64,000 nt of DNA from Uropetala carovei (Eukaryota; Arthropoda; Insecta; Odonata; Petaluridae), in the NCBI GenBank assembly GCA_036926305.1, contig JAXCHB010000035.1, positions 5,066,001 to 5,130,000 of the forward strand, written 5' to 3'. Made by a program: the position numbers and the translations under genes. Numbering within the stretch: the first letter of the stretch is position 1; every line of letters begins with the position of its first letter. Shown here in pieces: positions 49,916-61,612 of the stretch. Below the pieces are notes generated by a model. The model had not been told where the DNA came from. It worked only from the letters and a program-made list of their open reading frames with translations, and did no database searches.

Positions 49916-50693
49916 TCTGATGTGGCCAACACATGACTTTCTCCATATATTTAAATTATTATGAATAGCATTATAAGGCAAAATTATTATTTCGTATCGT
50001 AAAAGAATACCATCGTCCTTGTTGCCGTAAATTACGTATATTTTGAATGTTTACAGAATTCTCCGCTACATGGTGTTGGCGCTGTTTACTGGTATTAAGA
50101 TAAAGCGAAATATATCCGAAATGGATGGTTCTACGAAAATTTGTTTCAAACAAAACTTGGAAGAAATATTATTCTCTACAACTTTGGTCCTTACGAAGAT
50201 TACCAATAACGATGTTTTTAAGGAGATATTTAACGGAAACCGAAAAACCGATTATTTATAAATAACTCCTAAACAATAACTCCTATAGAAAATTGTTTCA
50301 AATAAAAACTGTAGGAAATTACATTCTCTATAACTTTCGTATAGAATTGTATATACAATAATGATGTTCTAACGAAGAAATATCGCAAAAACCGAATCGG
50401 GTTTCGAATAAACCTCGACTTCCGGTTAACCGTTATTGTCCAAAAACTAATCAGTTCTTTGTGCTCATGTTAAAGTGTTATATATGAAGTTTGGTAACGA
50501 TATGGCACGTACTTTTTGAGTTAGAGCGCCCACACTAACACACGCACGCACACACACACACACACACACAGACATCATTCCGAAAATAGTCTAAACGTGT
50601 TCTAGGGACCTCAAAACGTATTTCCGTTGAAATCTCGAAGTCGATTTTTTTCATGAATACAATACTTTCCCATTACTACGTATGGAGAAAGTA
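49916..50693 (-). mobile_element. Family A element, copy 9 (A2)
   Basis: Starts TCTGATGTGGCCAACACATG and ends TACGTATGGAGAAAGTAA. A short deletion removes TTTGGGGTATAGA after CTCCATA. It is otherwise almost identical to copies 5 and 7. The CA tract at 50538-50571 is long. Confidence 0.8.
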
Positions 50694-51464
50694 AAAAGAA
50701 TAACATGACGCGCCAAAAAGGATTGTGCACTGCAGGCCCCAAGAAGTGAGAGGATAAGCGAATTAACAATCACCTTCAACGGAAGAGAGAATTTAATGCG
50801 GGAAAAAACCAAATGTGCGACACATTGAATATTTGGTAGGGAGAAGTAGTTTTGAGGAGGAGACGGCGGGAGATAGAAGGCGGCAGAAAAATAAAACAAA
50901 ACCTTTTCGAGGGGAAAGAAAAAAGTAAGGGGACGTGATAAGTCGAGAATAATCCGATATATGGGCGCGTAAGGAAGTAGGCGAGAGAGAGAGAGAAAGA
51001 GAAGGAGTACATCCCCTTTAAAAATCCGCATCCTCCTCCCCAAATTGCGCAACTTCCCGGAGGAATAAGTGAGGGGGATGAGGGAAGTAAAAGACGGGAA
51101 TTTTTCCTTAAATTTTCCACGTATTTAGAAAGGGCCTTCCCTCCCTCTCCCATCCTCTTTTTCTCTCCTCTTACCTCTCTCTTCTACCTCTCTCCATCTC
51201 TCCTCTCAGCCAACGTCTCCTTTGCTCCTCATCCTTTTCCCTCTCTTTACTCAAACACAGGAGCCCCGCCTCCTCCTTTTCTTCCACCGCCTGTAGCAAT
51301 GCGAAATAACGACCTCCAACAGCTCCCTCCCGAGGGCATGTAAGCGTAGGTGCGTGAGTGCGTGCATGCGTGTAGGAGCGCGAGCGAGAGAGATCCGTTC
51401 AACCTCCCGCAAAAGACATGTCGTTGCCTGATGTTTCGTTTCGGTCTCTTAAGAAAAGAAGTAA
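50694..51464. other. Intron with purine then pyrimidine tract
   Basis: GA-rich at about 50984-51008. CT-rich at about 51137-51245, one of the few plus-strand pyrimidine tracts. No gene recognised. Confidence 0.5.
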
Positions 51465-52131
51465 AAATCGGTACAACATACATCGTACAAACTTTCTCAT
51501 ATACTAATGCGTGGTATAGTTATCTTTAGAAAATGAAAATCGTATCAGCCGGTTTTTTAGAAAATCCAATTTCTGTTAAAGATGCCCACGAATAAAAAAA
51601 ATGAATGAAAAAATTAAATATGTAATGTTATTGCAGACATATACTCAAGTAACGGTACGAAATTTTATCAAAATCGTTCGAGCCGTTTTTGAGAAAATCA
51701 CATTATTGTTAAAGTTGCCTAGAATAAACTAGTCTTATATTAATTTTTTGAGAAATGTGAACTATTTGGTATTATTGAAGACGTAAACTCGAGTAACTGT
51801 ACGAAATTTGAACGAAATCGTTAGAGCCATTTTTGAGAAAATCATATCGTTGTTAAAAATGCGTAGAATAAACTTCCCTTAATTGTTGAGCAATGTCAAC
51901 CATTTCTTCATAGCCTCTGCTCAGTATGATAAAACGCCTAAGTACGAGATTTCGTTCATTTTTGCTGTACCGTTTAGGCTCTAGAGCCAGTAACAGACAG
52001 ACAGACGGCATTGCGAAAACCTCTTTTTCAGACTCAGCTACACCTAAAACGTATATTTCCGTCAAAATCTCGAGGTCGAATTTTTTCGCGATTACTATAA
52101 TTTCTCAATGTACTTAGTTTATGATAAAGTA
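51465..52131 (-). mobile_element. Family B element, copy 1
   Basis: Starts near AATCGGTACAACATACATCG and contains ACTTTCTCATATACTAATG. It ends ATGATAAAGTAAAAA, so an inverted ACTTT.TCATA motif is subterminal on one side and terminal on the other, as in family A. Inside are two tandem units about 144 bp apart (51659 and 51803), then ACAGACAGACAGACGG and ATCTCGAGGTCGAATTTTTT, the counterparts of the CA tract and ATCTCGAAGTCGATTTTTTT of family A. Confidence 0.65.
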
Positions 52132-52606
52132 AAAATCGGTACAACATACATCGTACAAACTTTTTCATATACTAATGCGTCGTTTGGTTATCTTTTGAAA
52201 AATATGAACTATGTAGAATCGTTATAAACATCAACTTAAATAACTATACGAAATTTGATGAAAATCGTATGAGCCGTTTCTTTGAAAATCCAATTGTTAT
52301 TAAAGTTGCCCAAGAATAAACCAGCCTTATATTCATTCTTTGAGAAATATGAAATTTGTAGTATTATTTCATACGTAAACTCAAGTAACTGTACGAAATT
52401 TGATCAAAATCGTTGAAGGCGTTTTTAAGAAAATCACATTGTTGTTAAAGTTGCCTAGAATAAACTAGCCTTATATTAATTTTTTGAGAAATATGAACTA
52501 TGTAGTATTATTGAAGACGTAAACTCAAGTAACTGTACGAAATTTGATCAAAATTGTTAGAGCCGTTTTTGAGAAAATCAAGTTGTTAAAAATGCGTAGA
52601 ATAAAC

Positions 52607-53213
52607 GGTACATATACATACGTGTTAACGTATAAAACGTATAAAAATATAAATACGGAACAAATACCATTTAAATTGTGTTTTAATTTTTCATAACAAC
52701 ATTAACAGAAACTAATTAACATTTAAATGGTTTGTTATAGAAAACAATTTAAAAAAACAATCACATTTTAATTTCTGGTGGTCAATATTTAGCAATTTCT
52801 TCTAAAATGGTATCAAAAGCGTCTTGTTTGTTGAGAGAATTAAACCACATACACTCTGCTAAATATGATTCTAATGGTGGTGTGCTGTTCCTCTTTGTTT
52901 CTTGTTACGCCATTTAGCTGAACCCCACATTCGTTCTACCTGATTGGCCTGTCTCGGCATTTACAAACCCAATCACCGGACAACGGGAAGGGATACACAG
53001 TTTGGTTCCGGGAGCGGCGAAGGGCGCGGTAGCGCCCGGAGACGACAACTGATATAAAAACAAAGCGAGCCCAAGGCTCGCCAATATCCTCTCCATTTGC
53101 GGCACAACAATCAAACGAGATATAATTCCTCTGTAGACTACAGATATCTTGGTAGAAACCAATGGGTACTTACGTATTAAGTTGGGCTCCCCGTTAATAC
53201 GTAAGTAGGTACC
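52607..53213. mobile_element. Merlin-type DNA transposon, degenerate
   Basis: A 607-bp insertion between perfect 8-bp duplications gaataaac (52599-52606, 53214-53221). The left end starts GGTACATATACATACGTGTT and the minus-strand right end GGTACCTACTTACGTATTAA, forming imperfect inverted repeats. A second perfect 14-bp palindrome pair lies inside the right end (53167-53180 and 53194-53207). Size, duplication length, GG start and the transposase fragment all fit the Merlin superfamily. Confidence 0.85.
52782..52990 (-). pseudogene. Merlin (ISXO2/IS1016-like) transposase C-terminal remnant
   Basis: Reading the minus strand across two frameshifts gives GFVNAETG, then QVERMWGSAKWRNKKQRGTA, then LESYLAECMW and FDTILEEIAKY with a stop at 52782. 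Merlin transposases share this C-terminal layout: the FV.P.TGA...QR.E..W segment, the basic KKQRGT stretch and the SYLAE.MW helix, followed by a short tail. The catalytic DDE core upstream is missing or unrecognisable, because the sequence above 52990 does not continue the homology. It is not functional. Confidence 0.8.
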
Positions 53214-53477
53214 GAATAAACTTCTCTTAATTATTTAGCAATGTCCACCATTTCCTCATAGTTTCTATTCTGTATGAAAAAATTCCTAAGTATGAGATTT
53301 CATTCATTTTTGCTCTACCGTTTAGGCTCTAGAGCCGCGAACAGACAGACGGCATTGCGAAAACCATTTTTTCGGACTCGGGTACAGCTAGAACGTAAAT
53401 TTTCATCAAAATCTCGAGGCCGAATTTTTTCGCGATAACAAAACTTTCTCAATATACTTCGTAAACGGGAGAGTAAA

Positions 53478-56400
53478 AATAAGGGGTAAAAAAGTTAAAG
53501 AAAGAGGGTTTTATTGGTTTTGGAGGGGAATAAGAAAATCAACAGATAGTGACATAGAGAGAGGAAGGGTACATCATTGGTCCGCAATTCACCAAGTGGC
53601 AATGCACCAAAGCTTACCTAAAACTTTTCTTTCTCAGATTTGACTCGCATGTTATGACTCGGGTTATCCTCGGGAAAAATAATTCAACAACGTTCTATTC
53701 TTAAACCGATCTCACGTATTTTATTGCCGTGATAATGTATATCTAGGTATGTTTGTGCTGCAATTATTCCTAAAACCTTCTCTGCTAGACTTGTATTTCT
53801 TAACCTAGCGTTCGGTCTGCGACCTTCCAGAGATACTTCAATATTGATGTTGCGATGTTGCGTTTCACGAATCTGGCTCACTGCGTTGGCTCAATCTAAC
53901 TCAAGTATGTGGCCCTTCTAATACAGGGATAACAGAGCGTAAAACAGCGTCTCGCGATCCTGTAGAAGGTAAGGCAACGTTAAGAAAAAATGTTCTAGCT
54001 CGAATATACATTATCTCGCAATGAAAAGCAATAAGCAATATACAAGGTGGCCCATTATTCCCAACCAGTTATAATGAAGCAAAACTACGAAAAAGCTCAA
54101 AATGAAATATTTAAAATATGTTTAGAAACGTTTTTTTTTTGATAATCCCAAATACAGCCATTTCGACAATTAATTTTAAATTTATTTTAAGAATTTTATT
54201 TTGATTTTTTTGTTCTCACTTCATTATAATCGATTGTGAATTATACTAAAAGTTTGGAATTTTTATAACATTTCGTTCTCTTTCATTTTCGATACGCAAA
54301 TGCGACCCAAGCCTGGGCCATTTACTTTGAAAAACACTGACGTGAGAAACGAGAGAGCTACAGCGAAAGACCGGACGAAACGAAGTGTCCCGGATTATCT
54401 TTTATTTACGTTTTAAGGGAACGGATAGGGAGGGTTGTCGTAAGCTTAGGGTACTTTGTTTTATATCGGAAGATTCCCAAATGTACGAAATGGAATCGAG
54501 AGGAACGTAAAAAAAACCTTTAATACATTTTGCACTAAGGGAAAAGACTTGCCGACGAACCCCTAAAAAAAAAACAGAATGGCCTTCGAGGAGCGGTAAG
54601 AATCCTCAAATAGAGTAATATTAAGAGACATTCCCTAGAAGGTAAAAAAAAATTTCGTTTTTAAGCGCTTGATGCGGTCGCAGGCGGAGAAAAACACATG
54701 GGCTTTAAAGACAGTTCATGTTAAGCTCAGGATGGCTGCGAGATTACACGGCATCCAAGAGAGGACGCATTGTGGTATTATTGGCTTTCTCTATATGCAT
54801 GTACGCGTGTGTGTTGTATCTATCATTTATAGATATATAATGATACATATAGATTTACCTGGATTTAGATAACGGTAGTGTGCTGGCTACATATTTAAAC
54901 ATGCTAAAAAAAACTTCCCTTGGCATTTTTCTCACATGGCGGATCGAATTTCGCACGCTACCACAAAGGCAGTCCCGTTTTCAGATAGATAAAGCATTTT
55001 CAGGATAGTTAAACGACAACCCTTAATATAAACACAGTTTATATTATAGGTTTCCATGTGCCATGAGAATACCGGAGCATTATAAGAATTTTCATTGTAA
55101 AATTGCGTGCATTTAATCATTCTACAATCCACTACGCCTTACCGCTACTATACTGATAACGTAAATAATTTCATGACTCAAAAAGTTAAAATTTTCGATC
55201 CAAAATTTTGAAAGCTTAAAAGTTAAATATAATAACTGCCATATAATTAAAGTTTTCAACAAAAAAAGGATACACTGAATACGGACGGAAAGTTAACCAA
55301 CCATGGTGTAGTTATAGAACACGGAGAAAACGAATACTAGGAACCTTTAGCGAGCGCAAGTGTAACCAGTTTTTAAAGCAGTTCAAAAGGACGGAAAAGG
55401 AAATTTCATTAAGAAAACTTATGTTCTCTCTCTCTAAAGATCTTTATTAAAATTCGAGGAAGGCTGGTTAAATAAGCGAATCAATAGAGAGTTGCCTATA
55501 GTAACTGAAGAAAGGAACGACCCATGAGGCAACACTTGAAAATTGGAACAGCCCAGAAATAAGAATATTCTTAGAATTAGAATAATATGAGCGATCTTTA
55601 AAACTTGTTTTAATGGAAAGCAAAGACTTAAAAAAGAGGGCTGCGAGTAAAAATAAATAAATGGTGCGTAGCTATTGACTCAAGAGTAATTCACGACAAA
55701 TTAACAAAACGACAACATTTGACAGGCAAAACGATTGCGTACTAAATATTGTATTTTTCCGATTTCTTGTAACTTATTTACGTTATTGAGCGGATGTTAA
55801 GATGTTTAAGGGGTGACCGGAGTAAAATTTTGCTGTAAAACAGGGAAAGCGATTCATTTAATACGCAGATTGATTTGTCGATACACAATAAGGGTTTACA
55901 AAGGACAGGAAAACCCGGTGAAAAATATATAAACCTGGACCTGGTTGCAGGAACGTTGATAATTATGACAATGATGACTCTGCGCGAACGAGTCGCGGAA
56001 AAAGTGAAATGGAATTTATTTTCTGTACCTGCCGACTGCCTAGGACGCTAATTTGCATCGACTGAAGAAAATTAGGGTCGCGTTTTTGACAACCACGTCA
56101 CCTATGAAAAAACTCTGTAGGCTAAACTTAACGAACGAAAACCCCGTAGCCAAACCAACGGACGCAAAAAAAAAAGTCCACAGAAACGGAGAGACATTAG
56201 CGAAAAATATATATTTCGATAGATAAAACGGAATCGAGATATTAAAAAAAAGAACCGAAATGACAAAATAAGTCGGAAAAAAAACGAGCGATTAAAACGA
56301 TTATAAAACAACAGGCTGCCGAGGATCATTTGAAAAAAAAAACCTAATTGATCTCCAACGCGGTCTCTTGTCTCTTTTTGCTCAACCGACCCGTTCCCGA

Positions 56401-59310
56401 GGCAACTCCGCATCGGCTTCCGTCGGTTTTATCTTTTTTTCTTATATTGGCCCTTTTGAATCACGCCAGTTAATCCATTTGCGAGTGTATCAATCACAGG
56501 GTTTTGCATCCCGCATTGGCGACGGCGTAATTAGAGTAATCTGTTATATGAAACGAACGGGGCGGGATTGAAAGTCTCTCCCCTCCTATCTCTATCCATC
56601 TCTCACCCTTCACCACTCTGTTCCTCTACGTAAATGTATTGCTTACGTGGAATTTGAGGCGATAATGGCAGTCTGTGCGCTTGCGGCCTAGGTACGAATT
56701 ACGAAATGGCGCATTTCCCGCAAAATGAGGAGCTAAAGTTTATTACAAACTCGTTTTTGCTTAAGGCCGCGAGGGAGTGATTTAGCGGGACGGACAAAAA
56801 AACTCACCCCGTCGCTTAATTTTTACGGAATTTATGGGATTGAAAAAAAACCTTCCTTATTAAAATCGCCAATAATATGAAACTTAGTATTTAGTGTGGT
56901 TCTGAAACCTTTTCCAAAATCATTTTTATGGAGAATATTTCACGTGTGAGGCAGAAACATCATTTGTCTCTCCCTATAGATGTACATCACACCCTGAAAA
57001 TCACCAGACTGGTGGGTGGCAGGGGGAAAAATGAAGTGGCAGTTATGATGGAGTGAGAACCGCCGAAGCATAGCATTTTTTCTGCAATGGATACTGTAAA
57101 TTAAAACAGGACGATGCGTATTTACCTACTTGAATGCGTAAATACATCTTATATTTTATTTCCAACACCCATTAAAGGGTATTATTTTTTGAATGACAAA
57201 AATGATATACTACGTATATCAAAAAAATGTCTTGTATTTCGTTCATATACTGAATCTAGTAAATAAATCATATCAATCGGGTGGCTTACGTATATCGGTA
57301 CATAGGCTGGTATGTTTATCACAGAATTATTATCAATATAATAACTTACTTAATTTTCACATAAACGATATGATTTGTTCTCTCTTTTAATGAAGCTATA
57401 ATACCAGAATTAGCAGAATTTCTCCATTTGTAAACATTAAATAAACAGTAAAGTATAATATTTTTTCACTGATCTTGTGCTTAAATAAGCATGAGGACAT
57501 GCGTTCCCTATGGACCAACTAACATCAATGACCATGACGCAATATCCAAGATGACATACCAGTTCTAACTCATTGGAAGAATTAAAATCTCTTTCTATAT
57601 AGGAATTTTCATGATAAATAAGACACGAAGTACCGAGCACATTATCTTTTGTTTTTTTTTCGGCTTAAAGAGCTGTTTAGAATTTTCCTTCTTCTCCAAC
57701 TTCACAATTTTGCGCCACTCCATTTTATTTGAAGAAAAATTCAAAATGTAAATAGTTTTTTCACACAGCCGAAGAAAAACCGCTAACCCGAACGTTGAGA
57801 TAAGGTAGCAAGCGAGGAGACGGTAGGATTGATAGCACATAATGGGAGCAGACTTTCGCGATTCTAAATAGGGATCAATAACTTTCACGAGCACCTGCTC
57901 CTTTACACGGTAACAAATAAATCACCCTGACTCCTTAATTCTGAAGAACTTGTTGGTATGCCAATAAAAAAATCTTCAAACAAAATTTTAGCCGTTGAAA
58001 TTTCAGGAAAAACAAACTTCATCCGTCGTTATCCATTCATTTATAAGCGGTCAAATTAGACTAAACAAACAAATGAAATATTCATAACGGCAAGTGACCG
58101 AAGTTTTGAGTTAAGATTTAATTTCCGTAGCTCGAGCTCAAGAGATGGATAAATAAACATCGCTAAATATATCAATTTATCGCGGTAATTTATGCGCCTG
58201 AAGTTGTCATTTTATCCGGTCAGCTTATCTTAAAAGGCGTTTCTCCGAGCCAGAATTTATTACCATAAATTAGTCTTAAGCATGTTGAATCTCCCTGGCC
58301 GTTTTCCAGAATATATTACAGTACACCCATATTCATGATTATCGAGTTATTTGGAAATCGGCTTCGCTAGAGATTTTCCTCGACATTTTAAAACCACGAT
58401 AATGGAAAAGGTCAACTTTAAGTAATTCGCAAAGTTTCGGATCGATTAAAGACCACTTTGATATGAAGCATTTAAAAAAATGAATATCGTTAGTGTTGGA
58501 TTATGGAAATAATGAAACGAATTCGATAGTTACTGATTAAATTTCAATATTTCGAAGTTGCCGAATGCATAATGCGTATCGGATTTTACAGAGCCGATGC
58601 ATGAAAATGTGTAATAATTATGAAGCCAATCACAAGACGAGACTACGGTGAAGTTTCGTGAAGCAACTGAGCTTTTGAATAGTTAAAATTACTTAATTTC
58701 GCAGGGATTCTTATAAAAAAACTTGATTCGATGTCAATTTCGTTAAACGAATTTCTCGGAATCAATGACATTGAAACACTTTTTTCTTTCGTACATCTAC
58801 ATATGTTAATTGCTTGCCTTTTTCGTGCGATACCATATATTTAAGTAGTTCTAAACTTTTTAGCATCCATGGGTCACCCACTAGAACAGTAAGTTTCCAG
58901 CAATTAACCCTTTTGGAGTGCCAGTACAATCCCAAACCACAATCGCTTTTAACGTTAACCTTCTTTTTTAAATCACTAACGTAGATTATCAGCAGAAAGT
59001 CCGAGAACCAAAATTGATTGAGAGCTCCTAGTGTCCAAATAGTAAAGAAAACTTTATGTTTCAGTTAGTTTACTATTTTCCAAGAAACATTTCTGAAAAG
59101 TTTATATAAAGAAAAAGATATTAATTAATAAATTAATTGAGATTAGGATAATATTTCGAAAGGATAATAGGAAAATTCTAATATGGAGATAATTTTTATG
59201 GTACATCCTTTTGAAGTACAATTTATTAAAAACAATCCCTGGTCAAAATTACTGATCTTGCCTTATGAATGACATCAAATTAAAAAAATAGAAAAATTAC
59301 TACTTAGTCA
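53478..59310. other. Long AT-rich intron stretch, nothing recognised
   Basis: Nearly 6 kb without a recognisable exon, RNA or transposon end. A possible CCCTTTTGGAGTGCC-type repeat end follows AATTAA at about 58905, but no partner was found. Confidence 0.45.
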
Positions 59311-59546
59311 TTAGCTCCAATAGCCATAAACGGCAGGAAAAAATAAATGCGCATTTGGCAACAATACTGCCGTCATCAGTGGTATTCAACGAGTGTCAAT
59401 TCATTTTACCCACCATCGGTAAACATTACAAAATCTGTGATTATAGATTCCAGAAAATGTACTTTCGGTGAATGCCACTGATGACCGCTGCCTTGCAGTC
59501 AAATGCGCATACGATTTTCCATGGCCTGTTATGGCTATTGGAGATA
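59311..59546. mobile_element. Palindromic MITE (family C)
   Basis: The arms 59311-59402 and 59455-59546 are inverted copies. They share CTCCAATAGCCATAA at the ends, ATGCGCATTTG in the middle and GTCATCAGTGG near the loop. About 236 bp in total, with no coding capacity. It lies 250 bp from exon A, inside the intron. Confidence 0.75.
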
Positions 59547-59796
59547 ACCGAGCAAGAGCTTATTCTTTTCTAATTTAATTTCGCCAAAGTTTCCAGCGAT
59601 AAGACCACACGGCTTCCAGAATAAAAACAAACGGCACTTATTCAAATCACCAACGCGTAACATCTAGAATCATCCAAGTGTGTACATACAAGGGTATCGT
59701 TAAGGGTTAAACGTATTCAACACTCGGAATTGCGCCACAATACCTCGATTTAGAAGGCTGAGTGACGTTGGAATTCCAGCGCTTAATGGGCCTCAC

Positions 59797-59946
59797 CTGT
59801 TTTTGGTTCTCTCGTTGCGTGGTCAGGCGAGCTTCGATGCACTGCCTCGTCTCCAAAAAGGCCTGCCTCTGCGCCCTCTCGCTCGGATAATGGGTGAGAA
59901 CTCCCGCGGCGTTCGTGGCCACCAGCAGGAGGAAATCGCAAATAAC
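59797..59946 (-). CDS. Ac3: Adenylyl cyclase exon A: end of TM6 and juxtamembrane linker
   Basis: A 150-bp exon of 50 codons in phase 0 at both ends. The acceptor is CTGCAG followed by the exon at 59946; the donor is CAG then GTGAGG (intron bases 59791-59796). Residues 1-20 (VICDFLLLVATNAAGVLTHY) are hydrophobic and match the last helix of the first six-helix bundle. Residues 21-50 are charged (PSERAQRQAFLETRQCIEAR followed by LTTQRENQKQ) and match the cytoplasmic helix leading to the C1 catalytic domain. Type 5/6 enzymes have a closely similar THYP...QRQAF.ETR.CI.ARL..QRENQ pattern. The last codon is CAG, and the next exon continues ERLLLSVLP without a gap. No upstream exon was found in 59947-64000. 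The remaining doubt is the exact cyclase subtype. Confidence 0.93.
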
Positions 59947-61320
59947 CTGCAGGGGAGGAGGATAACCAAAAATAAATTCATTCAATTGAATCGCAAGCCT
60001 TTCGCTGTGCGTTTTCCTTAAATAAACATATACAAAAGACGGTTTTCTCCGATTTTAGATTCTTTTAAAAGTTTAATTTTTGAGCTTGTAAATTGAATGT
60101 AAAGCATAGATCTAAAGTTTTTATGCATAAAGGTACATTTAAAATTGTCAGAATTGCAGGACAGCAGTACTGATAATGTGCCTCGACCCATACCGAAAAC
60201 AGGACAATTAATATGTCTTCATATTTAAGTGGTAGAATATTTGTCCGGCAAGGGGAAGACCAGGGTTCGATTCCCAATCAAGGGAGACTCGTGTATACTG
60301 TGACTAAATAAAACTTATCGTTACTGAAATGCGCATGGTCCTTTTTCCAGACTCGACCGATCTCCCAGCAGACACAAATCTTTCGAATGATTGTCCAACT
60401 GTAGCACGAATTCGATTCAGTAACAACGATATATTAAATTCATAATAGTGAGAGGGGGATCAAATATTCAATGTAAATGTCTTGTAACACATCAACATGT
60501 TCAAATATTTTATAAATATAAGTTAAAAATGCAAGTTTCAAAAATCCCTTCATGTTTGTAACCCAGCGCGTCAAAACATCCCTTGATTTTTTTCTTGACT
60601 TGAGGAGAAAATAATATTTTCCGCTGTATTTTAGGATCACTTCTCGAACTACCTACCTACATACATACATATTAGCTTTAACGGCGGTGGGTACTTTTGG
60701 GCACTGATAACCTGTACGGATCTATGGTCGAAATGCAACGTTCGTATACATGTACTTCTCTGAACTTAACAAACAATCCTCTACCTCAAAAAATTGATAA
60801 GTGACGGGAAAGAGGGAGTCGTTTACCAATTAAGTCAAGCCGGAATAATAGGGTGCGCCGTGTTCCCCAATAGTTCTTTTAAAAAATGGTAAGAATGAGA
60901 TGATTTACCACGTTTTAGCGATAATCTTAACAGAGTTTGGCGCACCAGTCGGTTCTGAAGTTTCATGCGTAACTTCATTTTTGACCTCCAAATTAGAAGT
61001 GATCTCTGTCTTAGCATTCACAAGATGCGCAATTCGAATGAACCGTAGAAGACGTTAAAACTTTCCTCTTTCGCAAGCATTGTCCCATCAAATCAAAACA
61101 CTCTTCAGCTAAGCCACTGATAAAATATCCGCCCCGAAAGAATTCCATTGCACGAGCTAAATGTGGCTTAACCCCTCACGAGGAAGTTGGCGTGTTTTGA
61201 ATGCCAGACGCAAATTTGTGTTAGAGGGCCAAAAAGGATAAAACGAAGTGAACTAATAAATAAGAGTTAAAATCGTGGAAGTTAACTTATATGCATGAGT
61301 GCATAGTACTGATCACAAAT
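59947..61320. other. Intron upstream of exon A, with tRNA-like remnant
   Basis: Besides the tRNA-like sequence at 60225-60289, nothing is recognised. No upstream cyclase exon is visible. Confidence 0.5.
60225..60289 (+). pseudogene. tRNA-like remnant
   Basis: AGTGGTAGAATAT (D arm-like), CCGGCAAG (anticodon loop-like, as in the element at 61372) and AGGGTTCGATTCCC (T arm) occur in the correct order and spacing. The stems are broken and the acceptor is not preserved. Confidence 0.45.
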
Positions 61321-61471
61321 GAAAAGATTGAGGAGGAGAAAAATTCTAAACTTGAGCGGGATAATTAATCTGGCTTGGTAGCTCAGTGGTTGGAGCACCT
61401 ACCCGGCAAGTGACGAGACCCGGGTTCGAGTCCCGGTCAAGCTCATAATTTTTCTCCTTCTCAATCTTTTC
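61321..61471 (+). mobile_element. Foldback element with tRNA-like sequence in its loop
   Basis: A 25-bp inverted repeat (61321-61345 versus 61447-61471, 24 of 25 matching) encloses a complete tRNA-like sequence. The left arm and the sequence outside it (AACTTATATGC, CACAAATG) resemble the arm of the large foldback at 10959-11606. Confidence 0.7.
61372..61444 (+). tRNA. tRNA-Ala(GGC)-like sequence, probable pseudogene
   Basis: A 73-base cloverleaf. The acceptor GGCTTGG/TCAAGCT has five Watson-Crick and two G-T pairs. Then TA, D arm GCTC-AGTGGTTG-GAGC, loop CCGGCAA with anticodon GGC, and T arm CCGGG-TTCGAGT-CCCGG, all at canonical spacing. Defects: the anticodon stem pairs in only three of five positions, and position 33 is C instead of U. 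The embedding in an inverted repeat argues for a mobile, tRNA-derived sequence. Confidence 0.5.
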
Positions 61472-61556
61472 GTGAGCTAATAAACTTATCAGTTCAAATC
61501 AGAAGTTATAATAAAAACGCCGGAAACCCGCTTGTTAATTAGGCGGCTTTATTTTC

Positions 61557-61612
61557 ACTTACCAGGTGGAAAAGGGGTCTAGCACAGTCCCTATCTCGCC
61601 CAGAATAAAAGA
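61557..61612 (-). repeat. Short dispersed repeat, copy 3
   Basis: On the minus strand, TCTGGGCGAGATAGGGACT and CTTTTCCACCTGGTAAG match the elements at 39541 and 40040. The CTGGTAAGT looks like a splice donor but belongs to the repeat. Confidence 0.45.

Larger units (their letters stand above)
52132..53477 (-). mobile_element. Family B element, copy 2, interrupted by Merlin element
   Basis: Follows copy 1 head to tail, with the same start (AATCGGTACAACATACATCG). Three tandem units begin at 52250, 52395 and 52539 (periods 145 and 144). The Merlin-type insertion splits it at GAATAAAC. It resumes at 53214 and ends CGTAAACGGGAGAGTAAAAA. Without the insertion it is about 730 bp. Confidence 0.65.
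34976..59796 (-). other. Intron between exons A and B (24,821 bp)
   Basis: Bounded by donor GTGAGG at exon A and acceptor TTTACAG at exon B, in phase 0. It holds four complete family A copies, the family B pair with the Merlin element, stacked and nested hAT elements, one Helitron, and two long GA-rich tracts. No additional exon of the cyclase or of a nested gene was recognised. Confidence 0.9.

Noticed and set aside
58905..58980. Possible piggyBac-like end (TTAACCCTTTTGGAGTGCC)
   Set aside because: No inverted partner or second TTAA-flanked end found nearby.
61558..61600. Possible upstream cyclase exon ending at CTG|GTAAGTG
   Set aside because: The sequence is a copy of the short dispersed repeat at 39541 and 40040, and the translated residues do not resemble a cyclase membrane helix.
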